A stretch of DNA of 64,000 nucleotides from Flavobacterium okayamense (lineage in GTDB: Bacteria; Bacteroidota; Bacteroidia; Flavobacteriales; Flavobacteriaceae): assembly GCF_019702945.1 (NCBI RefSeq), contig NZ_AP024749.1:1860001-1924000 (forward strand). The letters are read 5' to 3'. This document shows, piece after piece, positions 9,387-18,073 of the stretch (its first letter is position 1; every line of letters starts with the position of its first letter). Below the pieces are notes generated by a model. That model was not told the origin of the DNA and ran no database searches. It was given only the letters and a program-made list of their open reading frames with translations. The translations under genes were made by a program, and so were the position numbers.

Positions 9387-10421
9387 ATGTACAAACTACT
9401 GATTCGTCCATTACTTTTTCTTTTTGATCCTGAAAAAGTACATCATTTTACCTTTTCGTTAATTCGTTTTTTAAATAAAATTGGTTTTGGGCCAATTTTT
9501 AAAAGTCTATACGAAGTAAATAACCCTAAACTTGAAAGAGAAGTTTTCGGATTAAAATTTAAAAATCCAGTAGGTTTAGCAGCGGGTTTTGATAAAGATG
9601 CTAGATTATATCAAGAATTATCAAATTTTGGATTTGGTTTTATTGAAATAGGAACATTAACACCGAAACCACAAGATGGAAACCCTAAAAAACGTTTGTT
9701 TCGTTTAAAAGCTGATTCAGCTATTATTAACAGAATGGGTTTTAATAATGGAGGAGTAGAAGAAGCTGTTTTACGATTAAAGAAAAATAAAGGTGTTTTA
9801 ATTGGTGGAAATATTGGTAAAAATAAAGTAACGCCAAATGAAAATGCGGTTGATGATTACAAAATCTGTTTTGAAGCGTTGTTTCCTTATGTTGATTATT
9901 TTGTGGTAAATGTAAGTTCGCCTAACACACCAAATTTACGTGAATTACAAGACAAAGAGCCATTAACCAAATTATTACAAACGCTACAAAATTTAAATAA
10001 CGAAAAACCTGTCACTTCGAGCGGAGTCGAGAACCCAAAACCAATTCTTCTAAAAATTGCACCCGATTTAACGGATGAACAATTATTAGATATTATTGCT
10101 ATTGTTAAAGAAACAAAAATTGCTGGTGTAATTGCTACCAATACGACTATTTCAAGAGAAGGTTTACAATCGGAAAATAAAGTTGAAGTTGGTGGATTAT
10201 CGGGTAAACCTTTAACAAAGCGTTCTACTGAAGTTATTCGTTTTCTTTCTGAGAAAAGCAATAAAGCTTTTCCAATTATAGGTGTTGGCGGAATTCATAC
10301 AGCTCAAGATGCATTAGAGAAATTGGAAGCAGGTGCAAGTTTAGTTCAATTGTATACTGGATTTATTTATGAAGGTCCGAAATTGATAAAAGAAATCAAT
10401 AAAGCTTTACTAAATAAATAA
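9387..10421 (+). CDS. pyrD: Dihydroorotate dehydrogenase (quinone), class 2
   Basis: 344 aa. It oxidises dihydroorotate to orotate with FMN and passes electrons to the quinone pool, the fourth step of pyrimidine synthesis. The N-terminal amphipathic region ([17 protein letters not shown]) is the membrane- and quinone-binding part of class 2 enzymes. The motifs GFDKDA, NRMGFNN, the catalytic serine region [13 protein letters not shown] and the late GVGGI are present. Residues 208-218 ([11 protein letters not shown]) are encoded by a palindromic repeat that occurs elsewhere as intergenic DNA (see findings). The frame is intact around it, so the enzyme is probably functional. Confidence 0.95.
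   Translation: MYKLLIRPLLFLFDPEKVHHFTFSLIRFLNKIGFGPIFKSLYEVNNPKLEREVFGLKFKNPVGLAAGFDKDARLYQELSNFGFGFIEIGTLTPKPQDGNPKKRLFRLKADSAIINRMGFNNGGVEEAVLRLKKNKGVLIGGNIGKNKVTPNENAVDDYKICFEALFPYVDYFVVNVSSPNTPNLRELQDKEPLTKLLQTLQNLNNEKPVTSSGVENPKPILLKIAPDLTDEQLLDIIAIVKETKIAGVIATNTTISREGLQSENKVEVGGLSGKPLTKRSTEVIRFLSEKSNKAFPIIGVGGIHTAQDALEKLEAGASLVQLYTGFIYEGPKLIKEINKALLNK
10011..10033. repeat. Palindromic repeat copy embedded in pyrD
   Basis: GTCACTTCGAGCGGAGTCGA and the next three bases form a short hairpin unit. The 16-base core TCGAGCGGAGTCGAGA is identical to the copy downstream of guaB at 13662-13677. Here it is in frame and adds about ten residues to PyrD. Confidence 0.8.
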
Positions 10422-10445
10422 TTTTACGAAAACGATTTCTTTTAG

Positions 10446-10453
10446 TACTTTTG
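10446..10453 (+). promoter_or_regulatory. -7 promoter box of HMG-CoA lyase gene
   Basis: TACTTTTG ends six bases before the ATG at 10460. The box overlaps the upstream TTG that could be read as a start, which argues for the ATG and for a leaderless or nearly leaderless transcript. Confidence 0.55.
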
Positions 10454-10459
10454 AAACCT

Positions 10460-11323
10460 ATGAGCCAAGTCAAAATTATCGAATGTCCGCGTGATGCGAT
10501 GCAAGGCATTAAAGATTTTATTCCAACCGAAAAAAAGGTGCAATACATTCAATCGTTATTGCGTGTAGGTTTTGATACTATCGATTTTGGAAGTTTTGTT
10601 TCTCCAAAAGCAATTCCGCAAATGGTAGATACTGCTGAAGTTTTGGCTCAGCTTGATTTATCTCAAACTCAAAGCAAACTATTGGCTATTATAGCGAATA
10701 CTAAAGGAGCTGAATTAGCTTCCGTTCATAAAGAAATTCAATATTTAGGTTTTCCATTTTCTATTTCCGAAAACTTTCAAATGCGTAATACGCACAAAAC
10801 CATTGCTGAATCTATTGTTACATTGCAAGAAATCTTAGAAATTGCAAATAAAACCAATAAAGAAGTGGTAGCTTATTTATCCATGGGTTTTGGTAACCCT
10901 TATGGTGATCCTTGGAATGTAGAAATTGTAGGCGAATGGACAGAGAAATTAGCCAAAATGGGCGTAAAAATTTTATCTCTTTCAGATACTATTGGAAGTT
11001 CAACGCCTGAAGTGATTGATTATTTATTTTCAAATTTAATTACGAAATACCCTGAAATTGAGTTTGGAGCTCATTTACACACAACACCTGATTCTTGGCA
11101 TGAAAAGATTGACGCAGCTTACAAAGCAGGTTGTAAACGTTTTGATGGTGCAATTAAAGGTTTTGGGGGTTGTCCTATGGCAAAAGACGATTTAACGGGT
11201 AATATGCCTACCGAAAAAATGTTGTCGTATTTTACTTCAAATAAAATTGATACGAATTGTCACGCAATGAGTTTTGAAAGTTCGTATAACGAAGCATTAA
11301 AGATTTTTAATGTGTACCATTAA
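10460..11323 (+). CDS. Hydroxymethylglutaryl-CoA lyase
   Basis: Cleaves HMG-CoA to acetoacetate and acetyl-CoA, the last step of leucine degradation. 287 aa from the ATG at 10460; an in-frame TTG at 10451 lies inside the promoter box and is unlikely. Visible motifs of the HMGL-like TIM barrel are ECPRDAMQG near the start, the metal-binding HLH in GAHLHTTPDS, and the cysteine loop GFGGCPMAKDDLTGNMPTE. The opening motif is ECPRDAMQG rather than the common EVGPRDGLQ, so it belongs to a divergent branch, and a related acyl-CoA lyase activity is possible. Its 3' end overlaps the convergent membrane-protein gene by four bases. Confidence 0.85.
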   Translation: MSQVKIIECPRDAMQGIKDFIPTEKKVQYIQSLLRVGFDTIDFGSFVSPKAIPQMVDTAEVLAQLDLSQTQSKLLAIIANTKGAELASVHKEIQYLGFPFSISENFQMRNTHKTIAESIVTLQEILEIANKTNKEVVAYLSMGFGNPYGDPWNVEIVGEWTEKLAKMGVKILSLSDTIGSSTPEVIDYLFSNLITKYPEIEFGAHLHTTPDSWHEKIDAAYKAGCKRFDGAIKGFGGCPMAKDDLTGNMPTEKMLSYFTSNKIDTNCHAMSFESSYNEALKIFNVYH

Positions 11324-12054
11324 AAAGTAAATACTTTCAAAGTTTCTCTGACAGATTTAGGTTTTCTTGTTTTTAAATTAGCAAGTTGTGTTAAATAAAA
11401 GTAGAAGAAGAAAGTAAAAATCACTACAGTTAATTGCTTACCAACAATATTTCCTAACATCAAATCTTCATAATTTTCTACATTAAAATAGAAGAACGTG
11501 TAAAAACACACGGAATCAAATAAACACACTATAGACATAGTTAGTAGCAACTTAAAGAATAATGGGATTTTAGGAAGCTTTAATTCTAAAATTTGATATA
11601 AAATTACAATTAGCATTCCTTCTATATAAAGCAAACTAGTTCCAATTAAAAATAATGTTAGTTCAAAGTTTAGAAGTTCCTCAAGAAAAACACTATTTGA
11701 TTGATCATCAGTTTCGGAATGAATTAATAAAAAGTGAGAAAATAGTGTTATAGCTATATTCGAAATTAATAATCCATAAATAAGACCTCTCGTTTTGATA
11801 AGATTTTCAGTATAAGATGTAAGGAAAATAACAAATAATGTTGCGGTATAAAAAATTGTAGAACCTGGTGAAAATTTAAAGCCTAAAAAATCATTATCAT
11901 ATACATTTGATACTAAAAGCGTTTGAAAAAATTGTAAAGCTCCCACAAAAACATATAAAACACCATAACCAATTTGGCGGCGCATTCCGTGCATTGAAAG
12001 GATCATTACGGCAATAATTATAATCTCAAATATTAGTAGGCTGAAATTTAGCAT
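11320..12054 (-). CDS. Multi-pass membrane protein of unknown function
   Basis: 244 aa with about seven hydrophobic segments spread along the protein and only short loops. There is no catalytic domain. The layout (LNFSLLIFEIIIIAVMIL, then GYGVLYVFVGALQFFQT) resembles the vitamin-uptake-like integral membrane sensor domains that front some signalling proteins, but here it stands alone; this is a weak impression. A TATGTTTG box on the minus strand (12066-12059) ends only four bases before the ATG, so the transcript is probably leaderless. Confidence 0.7.
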   Translation of the reverse strand: MLNFSLLIFEIIIIAVMILSMHGMRRQIGYGVLYVFVGALQFFQTLLVSNVYDNDFLGFKFSPGSTIFYTATLFVIFLTSYTENLIKTRGLIYGLLISNIAITLFSHFLLIHSETDDQSNSVFLEELLNFELTLFLIGTSLLYIEGMLIVILYQILELKLPKIPLFFKLLLTMSIVCLFDSVCFYTFFYFNVENYEDLMLGNIVGKQLTVVIFTFFFYFYLTQLANLKTRKPKSVRETLKVFTF

Positions 12055-12058
12055 GGTG

Positions 12059-12066
12059 CAAACATA
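12059..12066 (-). promoter_or_regulatory. -7 promoter box of the 11320-12054 membrane-protein gene
   Basis: TATGTTTG on the minus strand, four bases from the ATG at 12054, back to back with the guaB promoter box. Confidence 0.5.
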
Positions 12067-12096
12067 TAAAAATTTTTCAAAGTCTTAAAAAAGATG

Positions 12097-12104
12097 TATA
12101 TTTG
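12097..12104 (+). promoter_or_regulatory. -7 promoter box of guaB
   Basis: TATATTTG, 31 bases before the guaB ATG at 12136. No TTG found at the -33 distance. Confidence 0.5.
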
Positions 12105-12135
12105 CATGCAATTTAACAACAACAACTAAATTGCA

Positions 12136-13608
12136 ATGAAAGCACATCTTGCTAAAATTGTAGGTGAGGGCTTAACCTACGACGACGTCCTATTAATCCC
12201 AAATTATTCTCAAATTCTTCCTCGTGAAGTAAGTATAAAATCGAAGTTTTCGCGTAATATCACATTAAATGTTCCCATCATTTCGGCGGCAATGGATACC
12301 GTTACCGAAAGTGATATGGCTATTGCTATTGCTCGTGAAGGCGGAATAGGTGTTTTACATAAAAACATGACGATTGAGCAACAAGCAGCTGAGGTTCGAA
12401 AAGTAAAGCGTTCTGAAAGCGGTATGATCATCGATCCTGTAACTTTACCTTTAACTGCTAAAGTTGGTGATGCTAAGCGTGCGATGAAAGAATATAGCAT
12501 TGGTGGAATTCCTGTTGTTGATGAAAACAATGTTTTGAAAGGAATCGTTACCAATCGTGATTTACGTTTTGAAAAAGACAACGAAAGAGCGATTACAGAA
12601 GTGATGACTGCTGATAACCTTGTAACTGCAAAACAAGGAACAGATTTAGCACAAGCTGAAGAAATTCTACAAGAAAATAAAATTGAAAAATTACCAGTAG
12701 TTAGTGAAGATTTTAAATTAATCGGGTTAATTACTTTTAGAGATATAACAAAACTTACTTTAAAACCAACGGCAAACAAAGACCAATACGGTCGTTTACG
12801 TGTTGCGGCTGCTTTAGGTGTAACTGCAGATGCTGTTGAAAGAGCAGGAGCATTAGTGGCTGCCGGTGTTGATGCGGTTATTATTGATACGGCTCACGGA
12901 CATACGAAAGGCGTGGTTGATGTTTTAAAACAAGTAAAAGCTGAATTCCCTCAATTAGATGTTGTAGTAGGTAATATTGCTACGCCAGAAGCGGCTCAAT
13001 ATTTAGTTGAAAATGGTGCCGATGGTGTTAAAGTAGGTATCGGACCTGGTTCTATTTGTACAACTCGTGTTGTTGCAGGTGTTGGTTTCCCACAATTTTC
13101 GGCGGTTTTAGAAGTGGCTGCTGCTATTAAAGGTAGCGGCGTTCCTGTAATTGCAGATGGTGGTGTTCGTTATACGGGTGATATTCCTAAAGCATTAGCT
13201 GCAGGAGCAGATTGTGTAATGTTAGGTTCAATGTTAGCAGGAACGAAAGAATCACCAGGTGAAACGATTATTTTTGAAGGAAGAAAATTCAAATCTTACA
13301 GAGGAATGGGTTCTGTAGAAGCGATGAAACAAGGTTCTAAAGATCGTTATTTCCAAGATGTAGAAGACGATGTTAAAAAACTTGTTCCAGAAGGAATTGT
13401 AGGTCGTGTTCCGTATAAAGGTGAATTAGCCGAAAGTATGTTACAATTCGTTGGTGGACTTCGTGCTGGTATGGGATATTGCGGAGCAAAAGACATTCCA
13501 ACCTTACAAGAATCATCTCGTTTTGTACGTTTAACCGCAAGTGGAATAGGGGAAAGCCATCCACACAATGTTACCATTACAAAAGAAGCACCTAATTATT
13601 CAAGATAA
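12136..13608 (+). CDS. guaB: IMP dehydrogenase
   Basis: 490 aa. It oxidises IMP to XMP with NAD, the committed step of GMP synthesis. The start ([14 protein letters not shown]) and catalytic-cysteine loop ([15 protein letters not shown]) are standard. Two CBS domains, which bind adenine nucleotides as regulators, lie at about residues 95-210 ([11 protein letters not shown] and [11 protein letters not shown]). The mobile flap ([10 protein letters not shown]) and the C-terminal [11 protein letters not shown] are intact. It appears to be transcribed alone, and a palindromic repeat lies downstream. Confidence 0.97.
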   Translation: MKAHLAKIVGEGLTYDDVLLIPNYSQILPREVSIKSKFSRNITLNVPIISAAMDTVTESDMAIAIAREGGIGVLHKNMTIEQQAAEVRKVKRSESGMIIDPVTLPLTAKVGDAKRAMKEYSIGGIPVVDENNVLKGIVTNRDLRFEKDNERAITEVMTADNLVTAKQGTDLAQAEEILQENKIEKLPVVSEDFKLIGLITFRDITKLTLKPTANKDQYGRLRVAAALGVTADAVERAGALVAAGVDAVIIDTAHGHTKGVVDVLKQVKAEFPQLDVVVGNIATPEAAQYLVENGADGVKVGIGPGSICTTRVVAGVGFPQFSAVLEVAAAIKGSGVPVIADGGVRYTGDIPKALAAGADCVMLGSMLAGTKESPGETIIFEGRKFKSYRGMGSVEAMKQGSKDRYFQDVEDDVKKLVPEGIVGRVPYKGELAESMLQFVGGLRAGMGYCGAKDIPTLQESSRFVRLTASGIGESHPHNVTITKEAPNYSR

Positions 13609-13657
13609 TTAGTTTTCAGTCGCAGTGTTCAGTAAACAGTTTGTTACTTCGAGTTGT

Positions 13658-13690
13658 CACCTCGAGCGGAGTCGAGAGGCGAGAAGTCAC
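13658..13690. repeat. Palindromic repeat copy downstream of guaB
   Basis: CTCGA and TCGAG flank GCGGAG at 13661-13676. The 16-base core is identical to the copy inside pyrD. A second partial unit (TTACTTCGAG, 13644-13653) and GAAGTCAC (13683-13690) flank it, as in composite short palindromic repeats. Confidence 0.75.
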
Positions 13691-13723
13691 ATCACAATAA
13701 AATAATTAAGTTATCTATATTTT

Positions 13724-13758
13724 TAAAAATCCATTAGCTTTTGTTAGTGGATTTTTAT
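13724..13758 (-). terminator. Hairpin terminator of the CAP-domain gene
   Basis: AAAAATCCA paired with TGGATTTTT, flanked by TTAG/GTTAG, directly at the stop of the minus-strand gene. Its sequence is nearly the same as the terminator at 14299-14333. Confidence 0.75.
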
Positions 13759-14261
13759 TTTGCTCCAAAAACTTGAGCAACGTATAGTTTTTTATTGTTC
13801 CAATCTAATTGAAAACCAAAACCTGTAAAGGTGTATTTCTCACTGCACATTATTTTTAAATGATTAGCAGAATTTTTCCAGAGTTCGAATATTTTATGGG
13901 CTAAAATATCTAAATCTTCTTCTGTATAAGTTTTGTCTTTAATACCCGTAAAAAGTAAATTTTCACCAACTAAAACAAAATCGTTTCCTTTATAAAAATA
14001 AACTCGGTCTTTAGGAAGTTTTTTATTTGAGTTACTTTGTTCGTGCGTTAGCGATTGTTTCTTTGCAATGTAAACAGCATGGTCTTTGGCAGCTTTTTCT
14101 AAAATAGCGTCTTTTTCTAAGGCTTTTACATCTAAAGAAACTCTGTATTTATTTATTAGAGTGAAAACTTTTGTTTCTAATAACGCCACATCAATTTTAG
14201 CATCTTGACCGAAAGAAATGAAACTGCTTAAGATAAAAAGGTATACAATGAGGTTTTTCAT
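13755..14261 (-). CDS. Secreted CAP (SCP/PR1-like) domain protein
   Basis: 168 aa with a signal peptide ending in ISFGQ. The mature part is a single CAP domain: a helix with LINKYRVSLDVKALEKD, the histidine in SLTHEQ, VGENLLFTG, and a C-terminal GFGFQLDWNNKKLYVAQVFG. Bacterial CAP proteins are secreted and their roles are mostly unknown. The domain is compact with no added adhesion or sorting domain. It is transcribed alone with its own terminator. Confidence 0.82.
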   Translation of the reverse strand: MKNLIVYLFILSSFISFGQDAKIDVALLETKVFTLINKYRVSLDVKALEKDAILEKAAKDHAVYIAKKQSLTHEQSNSNKKLPKDRVYFYKGNDFVLVGENLLFTGIKDKTYTEEDLDILAHKIFELWKNSANHLKIMCSEKYTFTGFGFQLDWNNKKLYVAQVFGAK

Positions 14262-14298
14262 GAAATGAATGTATCAATTTTTGTACCAATGATTAATA

Positions 14299-14333
14299 AA
14301 AAATCCATTAGTGTTTGCTAATGGATTTTTATT
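14299..14333 (-). terminator. Hairpin terminator of the purB operon
   Basis: AAAAATCCATTAG (14299-14311) pairs with CTAATGGATTTTT (14318-14330). It is a near duplicate of the terminator about 570 bases away at 13724-13758. Confidence 0.8.
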
Positions 14334-15128
14334 TTAATTTTCAGAAACTTCAATATCAGATTCTTGTTCTTCTTTTTTATTTTTTGATTCAATTAGCTTA
14401 ATAAGTTTTTCAAGAGACTCTTTAATTTCAGAAGAATTTGTTTTCTTAATAAAAAGTTCTGATTTTCTTTTTAAATTATCAAAGTTAGAGTTTGGATATT
14501 CGTTTACAACTTTAGAAAAATACGTGTCTATTCTTTCAGCCAATTGTTTTTTACCTTCTTGACTATATGAATTTTCATTATTAATTTCATCTAAATGTAA
14601 AATATAGTTACTAATTAGGGTATTTACATTAGAGTTAATTACATCTTTTACATTATTTGAATTTGGATCTTCCGTGCTACTTATTATTTCATCATTTCCA
14701 ATTTTGAAATAATAAAGCTGTAATTCTAGTCCGAAATTATTTACAGCAATGTGTTCATTTTCATAAATATATTTATCTTTTCTATCTAAATTACTATAGC
14801 GATTGCTAATATTTCTCCAAGATTGAAAAAATCTTTCTCCAACTTCGCTTCTGTATTTTAAACCTAATTCTTCATCGCTTAAAATTACTTTAAAGTTATT
14901 TGTATCAAGTATTTTATTTAAAATTTGAGCTGTTTCAGGATTATTAAAAGTTGGTATCTCTTCCTCAACTTTATAATTGTACATGATTTCATTAACAGCA
15001 TTTTCAAAGTCTTCAACTGTCCAATATCTTTTATCAAGTGGTGGAAAATCATGAGTTTTAGTTTCGCAATTTGAAAATAAAACTATTATAACTAAAAAGG
15101 TAATGGTTTTTACGATTTTATTTTTCAT
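14334..15128 (-). CDS. Lipoprotein of unknown function
   Basis: 264 aa with a lipoprotein signal (LFSNC, Cys21). The mature region is acidic, Asn/Glu rich and helical, with no family I can name. It ends in a Lys/Glu-rich tail. It overlaps the 3' end of the preceding gene by 11 bases and is the last gene of the purB unit. Its job may be tied to the adjacent membrane protein, since the two are co-encoded, but nothing in either sequence gives a function. Confidence 0.68.
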   Translation of the reverse strand: MKNKIVKTITFLVIIVLFSNCETKTHDFPPLDKRYWTVEDFENAVNEIMYNYKVEEEIPTFNNPETAQILNKILDTNNFKVILSDEELGLKYRSEVGERFFQSWRNISNRYSNLDRKDKYIYENEHIAVNNFGLELQLYYFKIGNDEIISSTEDPNSNNVKDVINSNVNTLISNYILHLDEINNENSYSQEGKKQLAERIDTYFSKVVNEYPNSNFDNLKRKSELFIKKTNSSEIKESLEKLIKLIESKNKKEEQESDIEVSEN

Positions 15129-15810
15129 AAAATTTGATCTTTGAATCTTTATATTTATTTAAACTATTTAGTGTGCTATCTACGATTTGTTCGTATTTCT
15201 TTTGTTCTTTAAGAACATAACTATGAAATGTATCATAATCATATTTCTCTTGAAATTCGTTTTCTAAAATTAGATTTTTTGAAATAATCTTATCAACTTG
15301 ATTTTTATTATTAATCTTGTTTTCAATTATTTCCTTTCTAATTTTTCGGGCGTAAATTTCGGTAATTTTAAAATGATATATTTCATGTGTTAATAAATCA
15401 TTACTTTTAGATTCTTTGTCATAAACAAAAGATTTGGAAGGATGAAAATAAGCATTGATATCAATACTATCCTTCTTAATTTCATAATCTATAGAAGTAT
15501 AAACATACGCGAAATATTTATTTCCATAAAGTTCTTTTTTAAAAAACTCAAAGCCTCTAAAGTTTTTAAACGAAATACGTTTAATTTCTTTGTAAGGAAT
15601 TGGTTTTTCGTAATCAATAAAATTTACATAATTTAAGGTTAACAATAAAGTAAGAATTATAAAAGAAACTAAAAGATTTAATTTGAGTATTCTTTTAAAA
15701 CTTACTTTTGTAATTACAATTTTTTTTAGATGAACTAAAATTGTAAATACAATTATAGACAAATAGATTGTTCCGAAAATTATTAAAGTAATTTTTTCAG
15801 ATTGATTCAT
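15118..15810 (-). CDS. Membrane-anchored hypothetical protein
   Basis: 230 aa with two N-terminal hydrophobic segments (about residues 8-25 and 45-65) and a long charged, Lys-rich extracytoplasmic or cytoplasmic domain. The LTHEIYHFKITEIYARK stretch, with His and Glu residues in a helix, recalls DUF922-like putative proteases, but a full HExxH is not present. Its ATG overlaps the purB stop codon in TAATG, a translational-coupling arrangement, so it is expressed with purB. Confidence 0.68.
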   Translation of the reverse strand: MNQSEKITLIIFGTIYLSIIVFTILVHLKKIVITKVSFKRILKLNLLVSFIILTLLLTLNYVNFIDYEKPIPYKEIKRISFKNFRGFEFFKKELYGNKYFAYVYTSIDYEIKKDSIDINAYFHPSKSFVYDKESKSNDLLTHEIYHFKITEIYARKIRKEIIENKINNKNQVDKIISKNLILENEFQEKYDYDTFHSYVLKEQKKYEQIVDSTLNSLNKYKDSKIKFYEK

Positions 15811-17156
15811 TAAATCCCCAAATAATTACTTGGTGTAATTTGTTTCAATTCGTTTTTAATGTCATCGTTTACATTCAAGGTTTCAATAAACGCATGAATC
15901 GATTCTTTATTAATAACCGTGTTGGTTCTTGTTAAGTCTTTCAACGCTTCATATGGATTAGGATAACCTTCGCGACGTAAAATCGTTTGAATAGCTTCGG
16001 CTACAACGGCCCAGTTTTTCTCTAAATCTTCGGCAAATTTAGCTTCGTTTAACAACAATTTGTTCAACCCTTTCAAGGTAGCTTCAAAAGCGATAATCGT
16101 ATGTCCAAAAGGAACACCAACGTTACGTAAAACCGTACTATCGGTTAAATCGCGTTGTAATCTCGAAATCGGTAATTTAGCCGATAAATGTTCGAAAATA
16201 GCATTCGCAATACCTAAGTTTCCTTCTGAGTTTTCAAAATCAATTGGGTTTACTTTGTGTGGCATAGCACTCGAACCAATTTCTCCTGCTTTGATTTTTT
16301 GCTTAAAATAATCCATAGAAACATACGTCCAAATATCGCGATCTAAGTCAATTAAAATCGTATTGATACGTTTTAAAGCATCGAAAAATGCTGCAAAATG
16401 ATCGTAATGCTCAATTTGAGTCGTTGGAAACGAATGGTGTAAACCTAAGCTTTCTTCTACGAATTTAGTTCCAAAAACTTTCCAATCGGTATTTGGATAC
16501 GCTATTTTGTGTGCGTTGTAATTTCCGGTTGCACCACCAAATTTAGCCGCAAATGGCACATTGAATAACAAACGCATTTGCTCTTCTAAACGCTCTACAA
16601 AAACCAAAATTTCTTTTCCTAAGCGAGTAGGAGAAGCCGGTTGTCCGTGTGTACGAGCAAGCATTGGAACATCTTTCCATTCAATCGATAAATCTTTTAA
16701 CTTTTGAATTACCGAAATTAAACTCGGCATGTACACATTTGTAAAAGCTTCTTTTGTAGAAAGCGGAATCGCGGTATTATTAATGTCTTGAGAAGTCAAC
16801 CCGAAATGGATAAACTCTTTGTATGCTTGAAGATTTAAAGCGTCGAACTTACTTTTGATGAAATATTCCACCGCTTTTACATCGTGATTGGTAGTTTTTT
16901 CGGTTTCCTTAATCCAAAGCGCATCTTCCGTAGAAAATTGCTCATACATTTTACGTAATTCTGGAAAAAGGTTCTTGTCTACACCTGATAATTGAGGAAT
17001 TCCAGCTTCGCAAAGCGCAATAAAGTATTCTACTTCTACTAAAACACGATACTTAATTAAAGCTTCTTCTGAAAAATAAGGTGCTAAATTTTGAGTTTTA
17101 CTACGATAACGACCATCAACTGGTGAAATAGCGTTTAATTCTGTAAGTTGTTGCAT
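15810..17156 (-). CDS. purB: Adenylosuccinate lyase
   Basis: 448 aa from the ATG at 17156 (MQQLTELNAISPVDGRYR). It acts twice in purine synthesis, cleaving SAICAR and adenylosuccinate with release of fumarate. The family signature GSSAMPHKVNPIDFENSEG is intact, as are ARTHGQPASPT and the FGLTSQDINNTA region. The length and sequence are of the E. coli PurB type. The frame remains open upstream to a TTG at 17189, but that codon lies inside a TAAATTTG promoter box. The stop codon overlaps the start of the next gene. Confidence 0.95.
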   Translation of the reverse strand: MQQLTELNAISPVDGRYRSKTQNLAPYFSEEALIKYRVLVEVEYFIALCEAGIPQLSGVDKNLFPELRKMYEQFSTEDALWIKETEKTTNHDVKAVEYFIKSKFDALNLQAYKEFIHFGLTSQDINNTAIPLSTKEAFTNVYMPSLISVIQKLKDLSIEWKDVPMLARTHGQPASPTRLGKEILVFVERLEEQMRLLFNVPFAAKFGGATGNYNAHKIAYPNTDWKVFGTKFVEESLGLHHSFPTTQIEHYDHFAAFFDALKRINTILIDLDRDIWTYVSMDYFKQKIKAGEIGSSAMPHKVNPIDFENSEGNLGIANAIFEHLSAKLPISRLQRDLTDSTVLRNVGVPFGHTIIAFEATLKGLNKLLLNEAKFAEDLEKNWAVVAEAIQTILRREGYPNPYEALKDLTRTNTVINKESIHAFIETLNVNDDIKNELKQITPSNYLGI

Positions 17157-17186
17157 TGTTGTTGTGTTGTTTTTTTTAAGAAAGTG

Positions 17187-17194
17187 CAAATTTA
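17187..17194 (-). promoter_or_regulatory. -7 promoter box of purB
   Basis: TAAATTTG on the minus strand, 30 bases before the ATG at 17156. It settles the purB start. The expected -33 region falls inside a heptamer tandem repeat. Confidence 0.5.
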
Positions 17195-17207
17195 ATGAAT
17201 AGTTGTA

Positions 17208-17230
17208 AGTTATGAGTTATGAGTTATGAG
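17208..17230. repeat. Tandem heptamer repeat upstream of purB
   Basis: AGTTATG occurs three times head to tail (17208-17214, 17215-17221, 17222-17228), followed by AG. It covers the place where the purB -33 element should lie. Confidence 0.85.
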
Positions 17231-17254
17231 TTTTTTGTTTTAAACTCAATTTTA

Positions 17255-17315
17255 TTGTCATTTTGAACAACGTGAAAAATCTCATTAAGATGCTTCGACA
17301 AGCTCAGCATGACAA
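17255..17315. repeat. 61-bp element with terminal inverted repeats
   Basis: The ends TTGTCAT and ATGACAA are perfect inverted repeats. The inside holds GCTTCGACAAGCTCAGC. No coding capacity. It resembles the short dispersed palindromic elements common in Flavobacterium intergenic DNA. Confidence 0.65.
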
Positions 17316-17324
17316 ATAAACAAA

Positions 17325-18011
17325 TCAACGAATCAACAAATCACGAAGTTTCCTCATTCCTTCTGTAGCAGAAAGTGCAAATACTTCCAACGGATTAGGT
17401 AAATCATAAATTGTGGCTGGTTTTGGATCGATATAATAAACTGGAATATGCGGTTTAGCATAATGCATTAATCCCGCTGCTGGATAGACTTGTAATGAAG
17501 TTCCAATCACGACTAAGATATCAGCTTGTTCCACAACAGGAATAGAACGTTCAATTTCATAAACAGCTTCGCCAAACCAAACAATTGCCGGACGTAATTG
17601 TTCGCCTAATTGGTTTTTATATCCCAATTCTACATCTTCTTCCCAATGAATTAATTCATTTTCAGAATGTTCTCCACGAACTTTTCGCAATTCGCCATGT
17701 AAATGAATAATTTTTGTACTTCCACCTCGCTCGTGTAAATCATCAACATTTTGCGTAATGATATGAACATCGAAATGCTCTTCGAGTTCACCTAAAATAG
17801 TATGTGCCGCATTAGGTTGTACTTCTTTGAGTTGTCTTCTACGTTGATTATAGAAATCTAAAACTAAGTTTGGATTTTTGTGCCAACCTTGAGGTGAAGC
17901 AACTTCCATAACATCGTGACCTTCCCATAAACCATCGGCATCACGAAATGTTTTAATACCACTTTCGGCACTAATTCCAGCGCCACTTAAGACAACTAAT
18001 TTTTTCTTCAT
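17325..18011 (-). CDS. cobB: NAD-dependent protein deacylase, sirtuin family
   Basis: 228 aa. Sirtuins remove acyl groups from lysines with NAD, giving nicotinamide and O-acyl-ADP-ribose. The Rossmann motif GAGISAESGIKTFRD, the catalytic region ITQNVDDLHERGG with HLHGEL, and GTSLQVYPA are all intact. The YNQRRR stretch near residue 53 matches the Tyr/Arg pair that class III (SIRT5-like) enzymes use for succinyl- or malonyl-lysine. The protein has no cysteine at all, so the usual four-cysteine zinc site is missing. Divergent from the surface-protein gene at 18074. Confidence 0.88.
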   Translation of the reverse strand: MKKKLVVLSGAGISAESGIKTFRDADGLWEGHDVMEVASPQGWHKNPNLVLDFYNQRRRQLKEVQPNAAHTILGELEEHFDVHIITQNVDDLHERGGSTKIIHLHGELRKVRGEHSENELIHWEEDVELGYKNQLGEQLRPAIVWFGEAVYEIERSIPVVEQADILVVIGTSLQVYPAAGLMHYAKPHIPVYYIDPKPATIYDLPNPLEVFALSATEGMRKLRDLLIR

Positions 18012-18073
18012 TTTTTAAAACCAGCTTTTACTTATTTACGTATATGGTATAAAAATAACTAAAAGTACACTTT

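Noticed and set aside
10451..10459. TTG start for HMG-CoA lyase
   Set aside because: The codon overlaps the TACTTTTG promoter box; the ATG nine bases later fits.
14334..15810. Toxin-antitoxin pair behind purB
   Set aside because: The overlapping pair is too large, and has a lipoprotein signal and membrane helices without any toxin motif.
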